Positions 48,676-61,234 are shown, numbered from the stretch's first letter. The stretch: DNA of 64,000 bases from Mortierella sp. BCC40632 (GCA_011634665.1 WAEK01000001.1:2120501-2184500); one strand, 5' to 3'. Made by a program: numbers and translations. The notes: generated by a model not told the origin, from the letters alone.

Positions 48676-51235
48676 ATGAAATCTCTACAAGTGTCTGTTC
48701 CTGAGGCCGCCTCAAGCGGCGGTACCATTACCTTCAAGATCCTTGTCACCCCAGCAAATCAGGATACAGTAATGAATGCTAGCGCAGAAGGACATGCAGG
48801 AATGGAGCTCTGTATTAAGTGGGATACAGCATGGACCCATATCTGGATACTAACATCCGCTGCACCATTCCCTCACCTTTCCTCTTCTTCTTCAACCCCA
48901 CCCACCTTCCTCTCCCCTCTTCTTTCCTCTTTATCCTGTTGTACTTTCCATGCAGGTGTACCCCATATTTCGAACTTTCCCACAGATCCGATGGCTACAA
49001 CAAAAACTCCAGAATGCGTTCCCCGAATACGTCATCCCACCACTACCTGAACCTTTGAGCGAGCGACTCTCGGAGGATGTGGATCAGGTAGAACAGAAGC
49101 GAGTCCAAATCGAACGGTTTCTGCAAAGAGTCTGTCAAAGGTCAGAATTTGCGACAGGCGAAGCAGTCCTTTGGTTTGTTGGGACAGAGATGGTAAGGGA
49201 GAAGGAAGAGGAGGAGCAGGAGGCGCTTATTTCACTCGCTTGCTTTGTTTTCATGTTGCATCTCCTGGGACCGAGATTGTTACAATAGTTTCTCATCTTG
49301 TTTCGTTTCTTGTTCTAGACACATCTAGACTCTGTAGATTCTCGAAGGAACGCATTAGGGTTCCTCCGACTCGACAATATCATCCGACCTAGTTATGACC
49401 GTGGACTGAGGATGTATCGACCAGCAGAAAATGTCGATGAGGTAAAAAGGATCGCAATCAACCCAAAAGGACATTGGAGTATAAAAATAGGCAGGACCAT
49501 CCCGTGAGCGTACTGCTCATGCCTCTCTAATTTCCATGGCTGTTCTTTTTCTGGATCGTAGAATGATCAAGGTGAATTTCAGAGGAGGCAAGCATACATC
49601 CTTTCTATGGAGCAGTCCTTTGTTGGGATCTTGGATACAGGAGCACGGTTGACAAAGGAGCGTGAAAGTATGTGTGGGTAGAAGACTAATCTCGCTTTTC
49701 TACTGTCGTATGAGAACTTGCATCCGCCCCCCCCCCCTCTTAGTTCTTGAGTAACTGATGTTCTGCGTAACTTTTATTTGGTTCTTTCCACCCATTAGAA
49801 CTTGGCGAAGCCTACTCTCAACTTGGAGATGCAACCATGGAAGTACTAAGCAGCAAACATCGTCTTGGAGACGGTCAACGAATTGACAATCGCGAGCGCC
49901 ATCAAGCACTGGATCAGGAAATGCAGCTTTTCGGTGTTCTTTCAGACGACCTGCGGTTTATGCTGCGTCGTCAGGTCAAGGCAGAGACATTTCATTTCTT
50001 GGATATGGTTCAAGAATATAAAGGCATGCTTCAAGGGCTGAAGGTATTTTCAAATGATGAACGATACCCTTCCTGGTTAAAAAAAAAAAAAAAAAAAAAA
50101 AGGACGATCGAAGTATTCTCGGACGGGCGCCTATTAGGACTGGAGGATCATCAGACTTATTTCTTGTTTTCGATAATCTCATGATTCTCAACTCATGCAG
50201 GATGTCATGAACGCCAGAACAGACAGACTCTCAGACTATGTCGCGGCCTCAAAAAAAGTGTCAAGACGACAGAATCAACTCGAGCAGGCCATCCAAAAGG
50301 CTGCTTCTTCACCTCTCGCGGCTACATCAACGGCAGCGGCTTCAGTAGCAACAACAGCTGCAGCAACAGATATGATCGATAAAGCAAAAGTTAGCCTTGA
50401 GGTTGCAACGACAAAGCTTGACGAGGTTAGAGAGGAATTCAAGAAAAGCCAAGTAATTGTCACACGAGAGCTGGTGCGCTATGAGAAAGACAAAGCTAAA
50501 GAATGGCAAGCAACTGTTGAGGAGTTTGCCAGGAATCAATTACTGTACGAGAATGAGAAGCTCTCTGCGCTCGAGAGAGCATGGGATTCGATTCAGAGCA
50601 TCCGATCCAGTTCACAGACAACAGCAGGCGGCTCGGAGAACCCAGGCCATAGCAACCGCGACGACCAGAGGAATCGCCTAAGATCCTACTGGCCATCTGG
50701 TTTAAGCAGCCCTTTTTCTCTCGACTTAGAGCGAGGTGTTAAGATAGAGGATAGCCAGAACAAGGCTTCCACGGTTCCAATCTTTCCACCAATTGAAGTT
50801 GAAAGCAGTGGTGAGCAGGAGCGATTGCCCCAAAATGCTGGACACGGAGGCGCCAGTGGATATAATAGTGGACACAACAGCGGGTACAACAGCGGGTACA
50901 ACAGTGGCGATCAGGACGAAGGAAACTCTCGGCCTTCTCCCGGTTACTTTCCGGCCACAAAACTAAGTCGATCTGGAAGCGGCACCCGAAATAAAATGTC
51001 TGATACGGATCAATCCCAACAGGCACACAGTGGACGAGGACCGATAACAGGGATGACCTTGAGTAGCAGCGCACCATCTATCACCGCTCTTGGGGCTGAC
51101 CGTAGCGATGAGTTGTTGGGGAACACCCGAAGTGAGGAAACTCCTCCAAAGACAGATAGTTTTAGTACAGCAACTGAAGACTCCAACACAAGTGGGTATG
51201 ATCCCCTCATGGTAAGACCAGGGTTCACGGATTAG
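48676..51235 (+). CDS. PX-BAR sorting nexin with long C-terminal extension
   Basis: Likely a membrane-curving endosomal coat protein of the sorting nexin/Vps5-Vps17 class. Exons 48676-48768, 48956-49192, 49319-49441, 49562-49667, 49799-50043, 50201-51235 give 612 aa. A PX domain covers about residues 5-110, with IRWLQQKLQNAFPEYVIPPLPE and, later, IERFLQRVCQ. About 150-370 is a helical, charged BAR-like region (FVGILDTGARLTKERE, LDQEMQLFGVLSDDLRFML, FHFLDMVQEYKGMLQGLKDVM, SDYVAASKKVSRRQNQLEQA). The last about 200 residues are disordered and include a YNSGxNSG tandem repeat. In the PX domain the usual R-[RK]-[YF]-x-[DE]-F is replaced by IFRTFPQIRW, so PI3P binding is doubtful; noncanonical PX domains occur in some retromer-type nexins. 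The start follows the PX domain's first strand; more upstream sequence is possible. Confidence 0.85.
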
Positions 51236-52680
51236 GGAGCTCTGTGAGGCAATAAACATGGTTTGCCTTTGCTATGAGAATTAGTCCTATCTGTTTAGGG
51301 ATGGTAACCAGCAATGTGGTTACTGGAGAGAAAAAAAAACCCCTTTCAAACAACAACCCAAAGCGTAACCCAGGTCTGTTTGTCCCAGCAAGGGCCACTG
51401 CACAGCTCAGTTCGAAACAACAGGTGCATGCATGCAGGGATGCATTGATTACAGCGCTCTGTGCTGGACGGGAAGTGTGGGGGCCTGAAAGCCCAACGGG
51501 TCAATAACGTGAATGGACTCACGCATCGAGGTCTTCGTCATACTGGATTTTGGAAGTTCAAAGAAGCGAGGATAAGACCAGGACTTAAAAAAAAAAAAAA
51601 AAAAAAAAAAAGGTCTTTTGGTGCCTGGATTGCGGTACTTTCTCCAAAAAAAAAAAAAAAAAACTATTTGAGCAGGTGTTGCAGGGTGGAATGGTGGAAC
51701 ACAGATACTGAAATGATGGCGGGAGGTCTTTGAGCAATTGAGGAGGCATTCCTAGCAGGAGAGCACCATTGCCATGGCGGATGGTTTTCAGAGGGACTGT
51801 ATTCAACAGAATACGAGAGAATACGAGAGACATGAAAGAGTCTATGACTGACGGCGGTGTTGTGGAGGTCAGAGAGCGAGAAAAAGTGTGAGTGTGAGAG
51901 GGCATGGCTCCTTGTGCTCTCCATCTCTGGATCGGATGCAGCCACCGTCCTGATAGCCGGGATGGGTGTGTGTCATTGTGCTGATACTGAGCGGGTCGGA
52001 TAGGATGGTCAAGTAGTCGGTGTGTGAGTGAGAGCGAGGCAACCATGGTGGAGCTGGGGTCACTTGCAGCAAGAGAGATGCTCGAGCACTTTGCCCCGGA
52101 TGACAGTCCGACAAGATCAAGCAAGCCCCACTTCAGGAAAGGCCACACACACACACACGCACTCGCCCAGACTCGCTTTAGACTGTCCTTTGTCTTCAAT
52201 ATCTGCTCACCTTCCATCTCATTCGACCGTTCTCATTCTTCCCCGTCTCCGCCCCTGGACCTGCATCCACTCGCTTGCCGTCATTTGACATCCATCCTCA
52301 TTGATCCATTCCCTTATTTACCTCGCATTTCACTCGCATCCATCCGCGCAGTGCTCAACTGGCCTCACCGTGGGTTTGCTCGTTTAAAATACCGCCTCTC
52401 TCCAACCGAGGCGGTTTCTTCCTTCTCTCCTCAGACTTTCGACTGGAGGATCCTCCTCCTGGAACACTGCTATTTCCAGGAAGCAGGTCCAAAATCCTTG
52501 GGTCCAGCGCATACCTCTCTCCTTGACCTCCCTTCCACTTCACTCCTTCCTGTCCGTTCTTTGCACTCCAGGTCCTTTGTTCTCAACAAGACCAGACTGC
52601 GTTCACACGACAAGTTCGACTACAGACACTCCAGCAAGAAAGTCAACAGACCCTTCCCTTCTTTTTACCTTTTAAGTGGA
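51236..52680. other. Intergenic region upstream of the Zn2Cys6 gene
   Basis: The sorting nexin 3' end has AATAAA at 51251-51256. Two A tracts follow: about 51587-51611 and 51645-51662, 33 nt apart. A short (CA)n lies at 52144-52158 and CT-rich promoter sequence runs to 52680. ORFs in this stretch read through repeats and were not accepted. Confidence 0.55.
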
Positions 52681-55600
52681 ATGACAACCTCAGCGGAGAT
52701 GACGAGCCCTGTGTCTGCTGAGAGCAGCCAGCAAGTGACCAACTCGGTGGTTCCACAGTCGTCTCTGCTACCGCAATCGTCACAGCCGTCGCTTGCTCCT
52801 CCAGTTTCTGCACCTACTCGACGACGATCCAAGTTAGCCTGCGATACCTGTCATTACCGGTGAGTTTACCCTCCAATCTAAAGGGGGGCTCGAGCAAAGG
52901 GCTCGTGTTGGAGAGAGGAGAGGGGGTGGGTGAGGGACGACACTGAGCAATTACTTCCCATGATACCGGCGCCTGGATGACGAGCGAAAATAATGAGAGG
53001 GCGGATGTACGAGCAAAGAGAGACAACAGCCTCAAATAGTTCCTGGCTCAGAAGACCGTCGTCCATTCTGACAATTGCACAAGTAAGCAACAGAGCGACA
53101 TAGTGGACCAGAGGCCTGCAGAAGTAGAAGAAAAAAAGAAAGTGTCCAATCCTTCCTCTCTCCAACTCCGCTCGCAATCTCCCTTCCCATGCCGTAGCAT
53201 TTCGCCGTCGTACACTGCCCAGCCCTGGCGAACTTGCCGAACTTGCCGAGGTCACTTGAGACCACCACGCTTTGTTATTGGCGCCTGCGAAATGCGCTTT
53301 TTGGGCCCTTTTGTTAGTCATCCGCGGCGGCAGCGTTCATGCCAAAGCCTGCCGACCACTGTTGGCTAATGCTATAACGCAGTTGGAGCCTGGTCACTGA
53401 CAGCTTATGAATATTTAAACGGACTTCACGAATAAGGGCAGGAGCTCTCAGGGTTCTTGGAAGCGAAACTGCATGGGTCGAGCCCATGGCGTTGCTAGTT
53501 GAGTTGAAATGTTGCAGCGCCGGAGAAGCGCCGCAAAAGACTACTGCTATTCCAACAGATGCAGATCGTCGTTTCGCCCTGTTATTTTTATTGACATCAT
53601 TGGGCGCCAATGCGCTGAAAGGGATGGGAGTGGTTGCAGTTTGCCCTGCTTTGAGATTGGACGACATGGGCTCAAGAAGAGACATGCTGCTTGCCTCGGT
53701 GCCACCCCTTCTTCCCCTTGCAGTGTTTGTACGCGTTTCCAGAAGGGCATTCTCCTGCAGGATAAACACTGTCAGAACTTTCATAGCATCCGTTCTCTCC
53801 ATCTCTCCATCTCTCCCTCCCTCCCTTCTTTTTCCCTTTGTGCTCTGGATGCTTTTGTTGTTTTGACCCTGCGGGAACACTGCACAGCGCCAGCCAGGCT
53901 CCCGGCTCAATACTGCTCCGATAGTAGTATGTTTGCTTCTTCTCTTCTTTTTTCCTTTCAACTAACAGCTACCTCTCTATTCTTGATGACCGGAATCCGT
54001 TGTGTTTATGAACTTTAGAAAGATCAAGTGCGACGTGGAAAAGGGCCATCCTTGTCGAAACTGTGAGAAAAGCTCAGTCCAGTGCACATTAGTAGGATCA
54101 GCAATGCGACCGCCTCGAAACATCTCTGGGTCGTCTTCAGCTGCTGCTGCTGCCGCAGTTGCCGTAGCAATTGCAACTGCTGCAGCGGCCCAGGCACAAT
54201 CAATGCCTTCAACTAGCGTACGAAGAATGTTTGGTAGTCCTAGTACCGAGGTTCGGTCCAGTGGTGAAAGTAATGAGGCATGGTCCAAAGCAGCAGGCGA
54301 AAACTGCAACGGACTGCTGAGAGTAGCTAACGAGTCGGGAGAACATAAACCGGCTAGTCTATTAGGTAGGAGGGCCAGCACATCAGGACATACGATTCGT
54401 ACGCAAGATGACAGTGCTGTTTCAGCGCGGACTCTTCTTGGCTCGTCTTCTTCACCAACATCTCTGAGAGCTCTTTTCTTGGCCGGCGCCAATGGTACAA
54501 GTAATGCTCAGCCTTCAGCGACCAGTTCTCAATCACTCATACCCTCCAACGCACTTTTCCCGGGCTTCATCGAAGGAACACTGTACGATGATCATGGAAC
54601 AGACGCGCAAATGGACCTTGGTGGAAGCTGTGGCATGGACTACTTTAACCAACCCCTCTCGTTTTCATCGAGCACTTCGAGTGAATCCTCGACGCCCTCT
54701 ACTTCGTTGATGAGCAGTAGCTATGCATATCCTGGCCACGCTCCGAGGTCTCTACCAAGTTCAATTTCCCACTTCATCTCACCTCTTTCTTCGCCCCAAT
54801 TTCTTCCGCAGTCATCCTCCTTACCCCCAACACCAATCCAACTGCCAGTCGACGCAACATTCGAGAATGGAGTCGGTAGCATCAATGGAAGTGGAACAAA
54901 CGCGGCCCTTGTGAATCCAGGAGCCAACCAGAGTGGACAGCATTGCTTCCGTCCCACTCTGTCTCGCCGAGCCTCTGGTTCTTTTTTACCAGCCCAAACG
55001 TCGGTGGATCACGATAGTAGGCCTTATCATCACGATCGGAGAACATCTGCACCATGGATGATGCAGAGTCACCAACAACCCCGACTTCATGAAGGGCAAC
55101 TTCCCCCCCAGGCCCCAGCGCTTGTGCAGCTTCCAATACAGCCTCTTTCTCAGACCCACAGCCAGTTGCGGTCGGGAGGATCAAGTATAGGATCGCGAGG
55201 CCGCCAGCCAAGAACACATTCTGTCACATCTCTAACGAGTGCAAAGCATGGCACCACGACCGAGGATGTATTGACGGATTCTACTCATTCAGTGTTAATG
55301 CGATCTAATAGCACGCCTGCATCAGCACGGACGATGCCAAAGTCTGGGAATCGCCAGCGGCATAGTGCACTCCCCATGCGGCGAGCAAGTTATCTCCAAC
55401 AGTCTCGACACTCTTTAAATCTGTATGCATCGACCGTCAAGGTTATCCAAGACTTGTCTTTGCCCCAACAAATGTATCGCAACCCACTTCTCCCGCCACG
55501 GCATAGCAATAGCCTAAGCGAGCTGCAGTTTCAACTTTACCTCCAACAACTCCAACAGTCACAGCAGCAACAACAGCAACAACAACAGCAACAGCAGCAG

Positions 55601-56806
55601 CAAGCGCAACCCGGACAATCAATACAGGAACCAACAGTCTCTGCCACTTCCCTGCCGCAGCATTGTCCTCAAGGATTAGGAGTAGCTTGGGGAATGCAAT
55701 CTGACGAGACCGATAAAGGGATACCCCCTGTCGATCTCCAAGAATCGGTCATCACAAATGCACACTCTTATCTACCTTTATCAGGAGACTCGACCGCTTC
55801 CTCACTACCCGTAAGCCCAAGCCTTTTTGGAGGCGTAGGTCTAGGGTTGGAACATGTGCAACAACAACAGCAACAACAACAACAACAACAGCAGCAGCAG
55901 CAACAGAAACAGCAACAGCAACATCACCATCAACATCACCACCATCAATACCATCACCCCTACTCCCAAAACTCGAGCACTGAGCAAAGTCAGGCAGCAA
56001 AGTTTCAGGCCATGAACAAAGCTCCGTTAAACTGGAATATTAGTCTTAGCCCCCCAAGCACTCACCCATTCGAAACCCCGGCATCTTTTCTGAATCCTGT
56101 TCTTGAGTCCGCAAGCACGATGGATGTTGTAGGTTCGACAGTACAGCCAGATAGGTACACGACTATTGAGCATTTGCAGGCTTCAGGTATGGAACACTCA
56201 CTTCAGTCAACAAAGCCTCTTGATTCAACACCACTCAAAGGAGCTCATGACATTTCGGAGGCTTCCCTTGCCTCTGTCCTGGACGATCACCTCCGACTTT
56301 TCGATGAAATGGATCAAGTGTATGAGACTTCGGACCTGGATGGGTTTCCCAAGATCTCTCTAGGCAGCTCCAGTTCTATCCGCCATCACGGGTCTCCTCA
56401 CGCTACCCTAACAAATCAATCATCGAACAGTGTAGGCATCCAACACCAATATCCATCATACCCGTCCTATACTTCCAGCCCGTCTGTTAGCACCCCCATT
56501 CCAAATTTTCACGGCACTACACCGACCAGGACCGCTCATAATACTGTGGGAAGAGCTCTAGCGCAGCCGATTGCAACTTCCAGCCGTCAAGGAGTTGACC
56601 GGCTCGACCACTTCGGAGCGCCCCATTTCCAGGGAGGGTCTCTCAGCGTAGACTCCTTTGTTAACACAGCGAGATTGACCACGTCAGAGATGTCTGCTTT
56701 AGATTTGAGTGTGTTTTCGCCGCTAGGAGAGTCAGAGTCCTTTCCACTATCCACGTCTTTGCCCAATACGAGTTTTATAAGCCAGGACAACGGATATCGA
56801 GGATAA
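52681..56806 (+). CDS. Zn(II)2Cys6 binuclear-cluster transcription factor
   Basis: A fungal-specific DNA-binding regulator. Exons 52681-52859 and 54019-56806 join to 988 aa. The cluster spans residues 54-82 with Cys spacing C-x2-C-x6-C-x7-C-x2-C-x6-C, preceded by TRRRSKLA; the pieces read CDTCHYR in exon 1 and KIKCDVEKGHPC then RNCEKSSVQC in exon 2. The 1159-nt intron thus cuts the zinc cluster between its second and third Cys. After an Ala-rich run, the rest is disordered, Ser/Gln/Pro-rich, with two poly-Gln blocks (near 55560-55605 and 55857-55920, the second passing into His-rich sequence), as in activation domains. No fungal_trans (middle homology) domain was recognised, so targets cannot be guessed. 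Start at MTTSAEMTS is the first Met before the cluster in a non-repeat context. Confidence 0.92.
52860..54018 (+). other. Long intron inside the zinc-cluster coding region
   Basis: GTGAGT at the 5' end and TTTATGAACTTTAG at the 3' end; the join restores CHYR-KIKC in frame. It is some ten times the usual intron size here. ORFs inside it on both strands (for example 53314-53961 minus) show no recognised motif. Confidence 0.85.
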
Positions 56807-57297
56807 AAAATAAGGGCAATCTTTCTTCCTTTTATATTCTTTTTCCTTTTTTCTTTTTTTCTTTTTTTTTTTCCCCTAGTGTAATCCTCTAGGTGACCGT
56901 TGGTCACCTAATAAGTCACCCCAAAAAGCATCTGTAGGACACATATTGTGTTTTATTGTGGTTTGAAATATATGACCTCTAGCCCGGAGAAACTTGTGAA
57001 GTTGTGACAGCCGAGGGAACACATTTCGGCTGGCTTTTTTTTTTTTTTTTTTTTTTAGTACCTCGTCGGTCCTGCACGGCGTAGGCTGAACGAGGCGCGT
57101 ATTTGAAGCGCAGGCAATCATGCTTTTTCAGCTTTCATTCTTTGTCCATCATCCCTGACATCCTCCCTGTGCCCTAGGGCTATTCTCCTCCTTACCCCAC
57201 GAGTTCATTGGGTGCAGTTCAAACTAAGCATAGCCAGCAGTTTTTTGTCCTAGGCATTCATCTCGGCATTGCCGGCTTTCGCCATTGTTCTTCTCCC
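56807..57297. other. Intergenic, Zn2Cys6 gene to hydrolase gene
   Basis: T-rich 3' flank of the regulator, a T22 tract near 57036-57057, then the promoter of the hydrolase gene. No gene seen. Confidence 0.55.
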
Positions 57298-59313
57298 ATG
57301 TCCAGCCGTGAAAATGGAGACTCGAGTGACTCGGGATCTGGATCCTCCTGGAAAAGTTCCTTAAGCTGGCGAGCGCTCATACCAGGATCTAGATCCAAGC
57401 GTGAGGAGAGCGAGGAGCCTATCCAAGATCCAGATCCTTCCTTCCATCAAATAACAGACTATCAGGAGGGCGAAAGAACCGATATTTACGGAGACCGGAT
57501 ACAAATTGGAGACCCCACGTCAAGTTTACATGCCGTAGAGAGAAATTCAACTACAGTAACAGAAACTGATGATACCAACAGTACGGTTATTGTACAGAAG
57601 GCTGATCTAGAGACATTACCAGGAGCATCACCTTCACCAACAACTCTAGCAACCGCATCCGAGACTGAGTCTATTGCGGTCATAAAATCGCCCATCCAAA
57701 GCACTAGAAGCGTCAAGACGACCACCAAGATCGCTCGAGATGCTGCTGGTAAAGTTATCACAACTCTGGCTACAACTGTACAGAAGCACAGGAATGTGAT
57801 TCTTCCAAACTACTATGACCAGTATCCAGATGCACAACCAATTCCTCTCCTGTCTCTTTCTCGTCAGGAGAACCGGCGTATAGCCGACACCCCAGCTCAA
57901 GGAGAGACAAATCGAATAGTAGGAATCGGAGAGACACTCACCACCTATGTTAAACGAGCATTCAAAGCTGCTGGGTCGTACTTCTTTCCAGAGACTTGGA
58001 CGCCATCTTTAACATCAACGAGTGGAGCAGGGCTGAACACTCGAGGGATCCAAAAGGTCGTAATCATCGGAATTCATGGTTGGTACCCTCGAAAGGCTCT
58101 TCGTACCGTCATTGGTGAACCGACAGGGACAAGCCAAAAGTTTTGCGAAGAGATGGATTCAGCTCTTAAGGACTACCTGAGTCAACACAATGTTCATATT
58201 GATCCAGAACGGATCACTCGGATTCCGTTAGAAGGAGAGGGTAAAGTCTTGGACAGGGTCGAGCTCTTGTACCAATGCCTTATCCACAGGAATAGTCGCT
58301 GGCGACAAGCACTAAAAGAGGCCGATCTTGTCCTTGTGGTCACGCATTCTCAAGGCACACCTACAAGCATCTTATTGGTGGCTCGATTGATTCGAGAGGG
58401 GATCTTGCGTGTCCATGAAAACGACCCGTTAATGCAGACGATCGGAATTTTGGCTATGGCAGGGATTTCACACGGGCCTTTCCCCTTCCTGAAGGGAAAC
58501 CTGATCATGCGATTTTTTGAGGCAGATGCTGCCAAGGAACTGTTCGAGTTTATGGATTCTGAGACTAGTGTTGCTAGAAAGTATCAGGAGGGGCTTCGGG
58601 TTGTTCTTTCCTCGGGTGTCAAGATCACTTGTGTAGCCTCCCTGGAGGACCAAGTAGTACCCTTGTACTCGGCAGTCATGACTTCGATTCATCATCCATC
58701 CATTGTTCGAGCACTCTTCATCAACGGGGCCAGTTTTCAGGACGATTTTTTAATCAACTTGATTGCCTTTTCGCTGAGACTTCGGAATGCCGGTGTCGAC
58801 GACCATGGCATTCTTGTTCATTTAAGTGAAGCTATCGCAGGGAGCCTCTACTATGGCGACGGTCACTCGACGATTTATGAAGAGCGTGAAGTTTACCTGT
58901 ACGTCGGACTCTTCATATGAGGGTGATCGTCTTGACGTTTTGATCCGCAACATTTTACTTTTACCTTTATGGAAACTAACAAAAAATTCTTGCTAAATAT
59001 GCCTTTTTTTGCGTGTTTGTGTATGCCAACTAGGCTTGCGCTCCGCTCGTTATTGGAGCCACCCAGTCGCGTCACTGCGGTCAAGGCGAGGAGTGAGCCC
59101 ATCCTTCATCCATTCCGAGCTAAACAGCGTCTCAACCCGTTCTACTTGCCATGGGGGATGCGTGGTCTTGCGGATGATATCAAGACTCGAGGAGATCAAG
59201 TCCTGATTAAGGAACTGGACCGTGTCCGGTCCCTCTACAACGAATGGAACCCAGTCTCAAAAGTGATGAAAGAGATCAAGTTCCGCCTAGAACCTGTTCG
59301 GTCCAAGCTTTAA
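57298..59313 (+). CDS. YML020W-like alpha/beta-hydrolase-fold protein
   Basis: Related to the uncharacterised yeast YML020W family, which looks like a lipase or esterase. Exons 57298-58898 and 59034-59313 give 626 aa. The N-terminal about 200 residues are low complexity. The hydrolase core has VVIIGIHGWYP (oxyanion strand and loop), ADLVLVVTHSQGTPTSILLV with the nucleophile Ser in HSQGT at about residue 351, and ITCVASLEDQVVPLYSA, where an Asp (near ASLEDQ) and a later His (DDHGILVH) may complete the triad. The C-terminus, coded by exon 2, ends with PWGMRGLADDIKTRGDQ and LDRVRSLYNEWNP. No transmembrane helix was noted. Substrate unknown. It converges with the RS-rich gene, with a (TG)n tract between. 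Confidence 0.82.
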
Positions 59314-59372
59314 TGAATCAGGGAAGGAGGGGAATTACAATCTCCATGTCAAATCTATAAAATACCATTTCA

Positions 59373-59377
<5 letters not shown>

Positions 59378-59423
<46 letters not shown>
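59378..59423 (+). repeat. (TG)22 microsatellite between convergent genes
   Basis: About 45 nt of uninterrupted GT lie between the stop codons of the hydrolase gene (59313) and the RS-rich gene (59436), in the shared 3' region of both transcripts. Confidence 0.95.
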
Positions 59424-59428
<5 letters not shown>

Positions 59429-59435
59429 TTCTATT

Positions 59436-60782
59436 TTATTTACGAAACCGCTGCTTATCGAAAAGCTGCTCTTGGATAGCGGCTTTGTTAACCTTGTGTA
59501 GATCCCATTCTCGCGTGGCTGGTTTAGCGGGAGTGGTCCTGGTTGGGGATTTGGACCGTATTGGTGATGAAGATCGAGAGCGTGTATCTCGGTCTCTTCG
59601 CCTCCTTCGTTCTGTATCACGATCTCTAGGAGACGATCTGTGTTTTGAATCCAAGTCGTAATCGCTCGAGGAGTCATCATTGTCATGCCGCCTCCGACTG
59701 ATATGTTCTCTATCCTCTTTTCGACTACTCTTCCTTTTATGCGACCTTGATCCAGAGCGGGACGAATGGTGTCGTCCCGAATCGTCAGAACCATCCGTGT
59801 CACTATCCGAGTCGGATTCATGGCGGCGACGTCTTTTGCTCTTCCGAGAGGAGGATGACCTCGAATAATCTTCTCTCTCGTCTTTGTCCGAGCGATGGCT
59901 TTTGCGTCTTTCTCGTTCACTTTCTTTATCATCGCCATGTCGCCGGTGTTTAGATGATCGTTCCTTATCATCTTTCCTCCTACTCCGGGATTTTTTTTCT
60001 TTTTTCTTTTTCTTCTTCTCTTTTGTTAGTGGTAATCCTTCACTCTCAGAATGTGTGTCCAGACGTGGATCGTAGCCCTCCTGGAAGTATTTATCCATCT
60101 TTGATCCGAGTCTTGATCCAGAGGATGCCAACGACGACTCACCATCCTGTGCTTCATATTTTTTGGATCCACGACCACGGACCACTATCCGAGAAGAGCC
60201 TTTGTTGCGTTCCGGAGACCGTGATATTGACCGTGATGCTGACCGTGACCTCGACTCAGACCGAGAGAATGATGAGGACCTCGACCTAGACCGAGATCGC
60301 TTTTGTGATCTCCCTCTGGAAATGTTGTGAGCTGGATCTTCATCTCGATGTCGTCGTCCGTAGCCCCTCTTATCTAGATCAGCTATTAATTCTTTGGCAA
60401 TGTCTGCTGCTCGTCTCTCCTCTGAACGGATCAATGCTTGGTTGTGTTCATCCGTGCTCCTGATAAGTGAGGACAAAAATCTCTTATTGGTTTTTAGGCC
60501 ATTGGAGTCTGCTCTATCAACGACTACGCCTGGGGCTAACTCGACTTTGTTCTCATCGTCGATTTGAGAGGATGCTCCGGTATAGGCCTTTAAGCCAACT
60601 GACTTGTATCGCTTGTCAGCCTCGGTCGCAGACTTCATGATCATGTCAGCCACATACTTGTCAAGATCTCCATCGGGCACATCTTGATGATTTCCTCCAA
60701 TTGCCGCACGGACCAGACCAGAGACTATTGACGATAGGGTGTTGCCGGGCTGGGTGGCATTCTTGCTTTTTCCAGGATTCAT
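59436..60782 (-). CDS. RS-domain (Arg/Ser-rich) protein, probable splicing-related factor
   Basis: A single long ORF of 448 aa without introns, unusual in this intron-rich window. Residues 1-160 are a folded-looking part (LSSIVSGLVRAAIGGNHQD, DKYVADMIMKSATEADKRYK, LSSLIRSTDEHNQALIRSEE). Residues 160-430 are RS, SR, KKKEK and RRK repeats with acidic breaks, as in nuclear-speckle splicing factors. The last 25 residues (TREWDLHKVNKAAIQEQLF) are non-repetitive and look conserved. I do not recognise the named family. RNA-processing role is inferred from RS composition only. It is divergent from the dehydrogenase-like gene, 452 nt between starts. Confidence 0.75.
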   Translation of the reverse strand: MNPGKSKNATQPGNTLSSIVSGLVRAAIGGNHQDVPDGDLDKYVADMIMKSATEADKRYKSVGLKAYTGASSQIDDENKVELAPGVVVDRADSNGLKTNKRFLSSLIRSTDEHNQALIRSEERRAADIAKELIADLDKRGYGRRHRDEDPAHNISRGRSQKRSRSRSRSSSFSRSESRSRSASRSISRSPERNKGSSRIVVRGRGSKKYEAQDGESSLASSGSRLGSKMDKYFQEGYDPRLDTHSESEGLPLTKEKKKKKKEKKSRSRRKDDKERSSKHRRHGDDKESERERRKSHRSDKDEREDYSRSSSSRKSKRRRRHESDSDSDTDGSDDSGRHHSSRSGSRSHKRKSSRKEDREHISRRRHDNDDSSSDYDLDSKHRSSPRDRDTERRRRRDRDTRSRSSSPIRSKSPTRTTPAKPATREWDLHKVNKAAIQEQLFDKQRFRK

Positions 60783-61234
60783 TTGTGGAATGGCACGAAC
60801 AGAGTTAGTCCATCTGGAAAGAGCTCCCTCTCTTCTTGCAGAAACTGCAGGTCATGTGAGCAGCAAGGTTGCCCGCAAAGAGAAGAGACCAGGAGAGGGG
60901 AAGACCAAGTCTCCGGAAGTAATAGGAACCAACAGCAGCTGAGTATAAGCATGGTACCTTTGCAAACTACCTGTCGATGCTCCTGTTTGCTCCATAAACA
61001 CAGCGATGTCATGGTGAATGATTTCTCAGGACACTTTCTGGACAAGGTATAAAAGAGGATTAAAAACAACGAAACTCCACACTCAACTCAACTCGCCCAA
61101 CACCACCGCCTCGGTCCGACACATTTCCAGGACTTTTTTTCTCTCCCTCGCCTCCTCCGCCTTTTTAGCCTGGCCCACCTACTGCCGTCCGCTGCCCATA
61201 ACCAGACCCCATCGTCAAGATTTCTATCGCTACC
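60783..61234. promoter_or_regulatory. Bidirectional promoter region RS protein / dehydrogenase-like gene
   Basis: 452 nt between two divergent start codons. A 'gtataaaag' TATA-like box lies at about 61047, 188 nt before the dehydrogenase ATG, and CT-rich sequence (61130-61165) follows on that coding strand. Confidence 0.5.

Noticed and set aside
53314..54018. Minus- and plus-strand ORFs inside the Zn2Cys6 intron
   Set aside because: No recognised domain; the flanking exons splice cleanly across the region.
59380..59661. Cys-Val repeat ORF and His-Thr repeat extension
   Set aside because: Readings of the (TG)n microsatellite and the antisense of the RS-rich gene.
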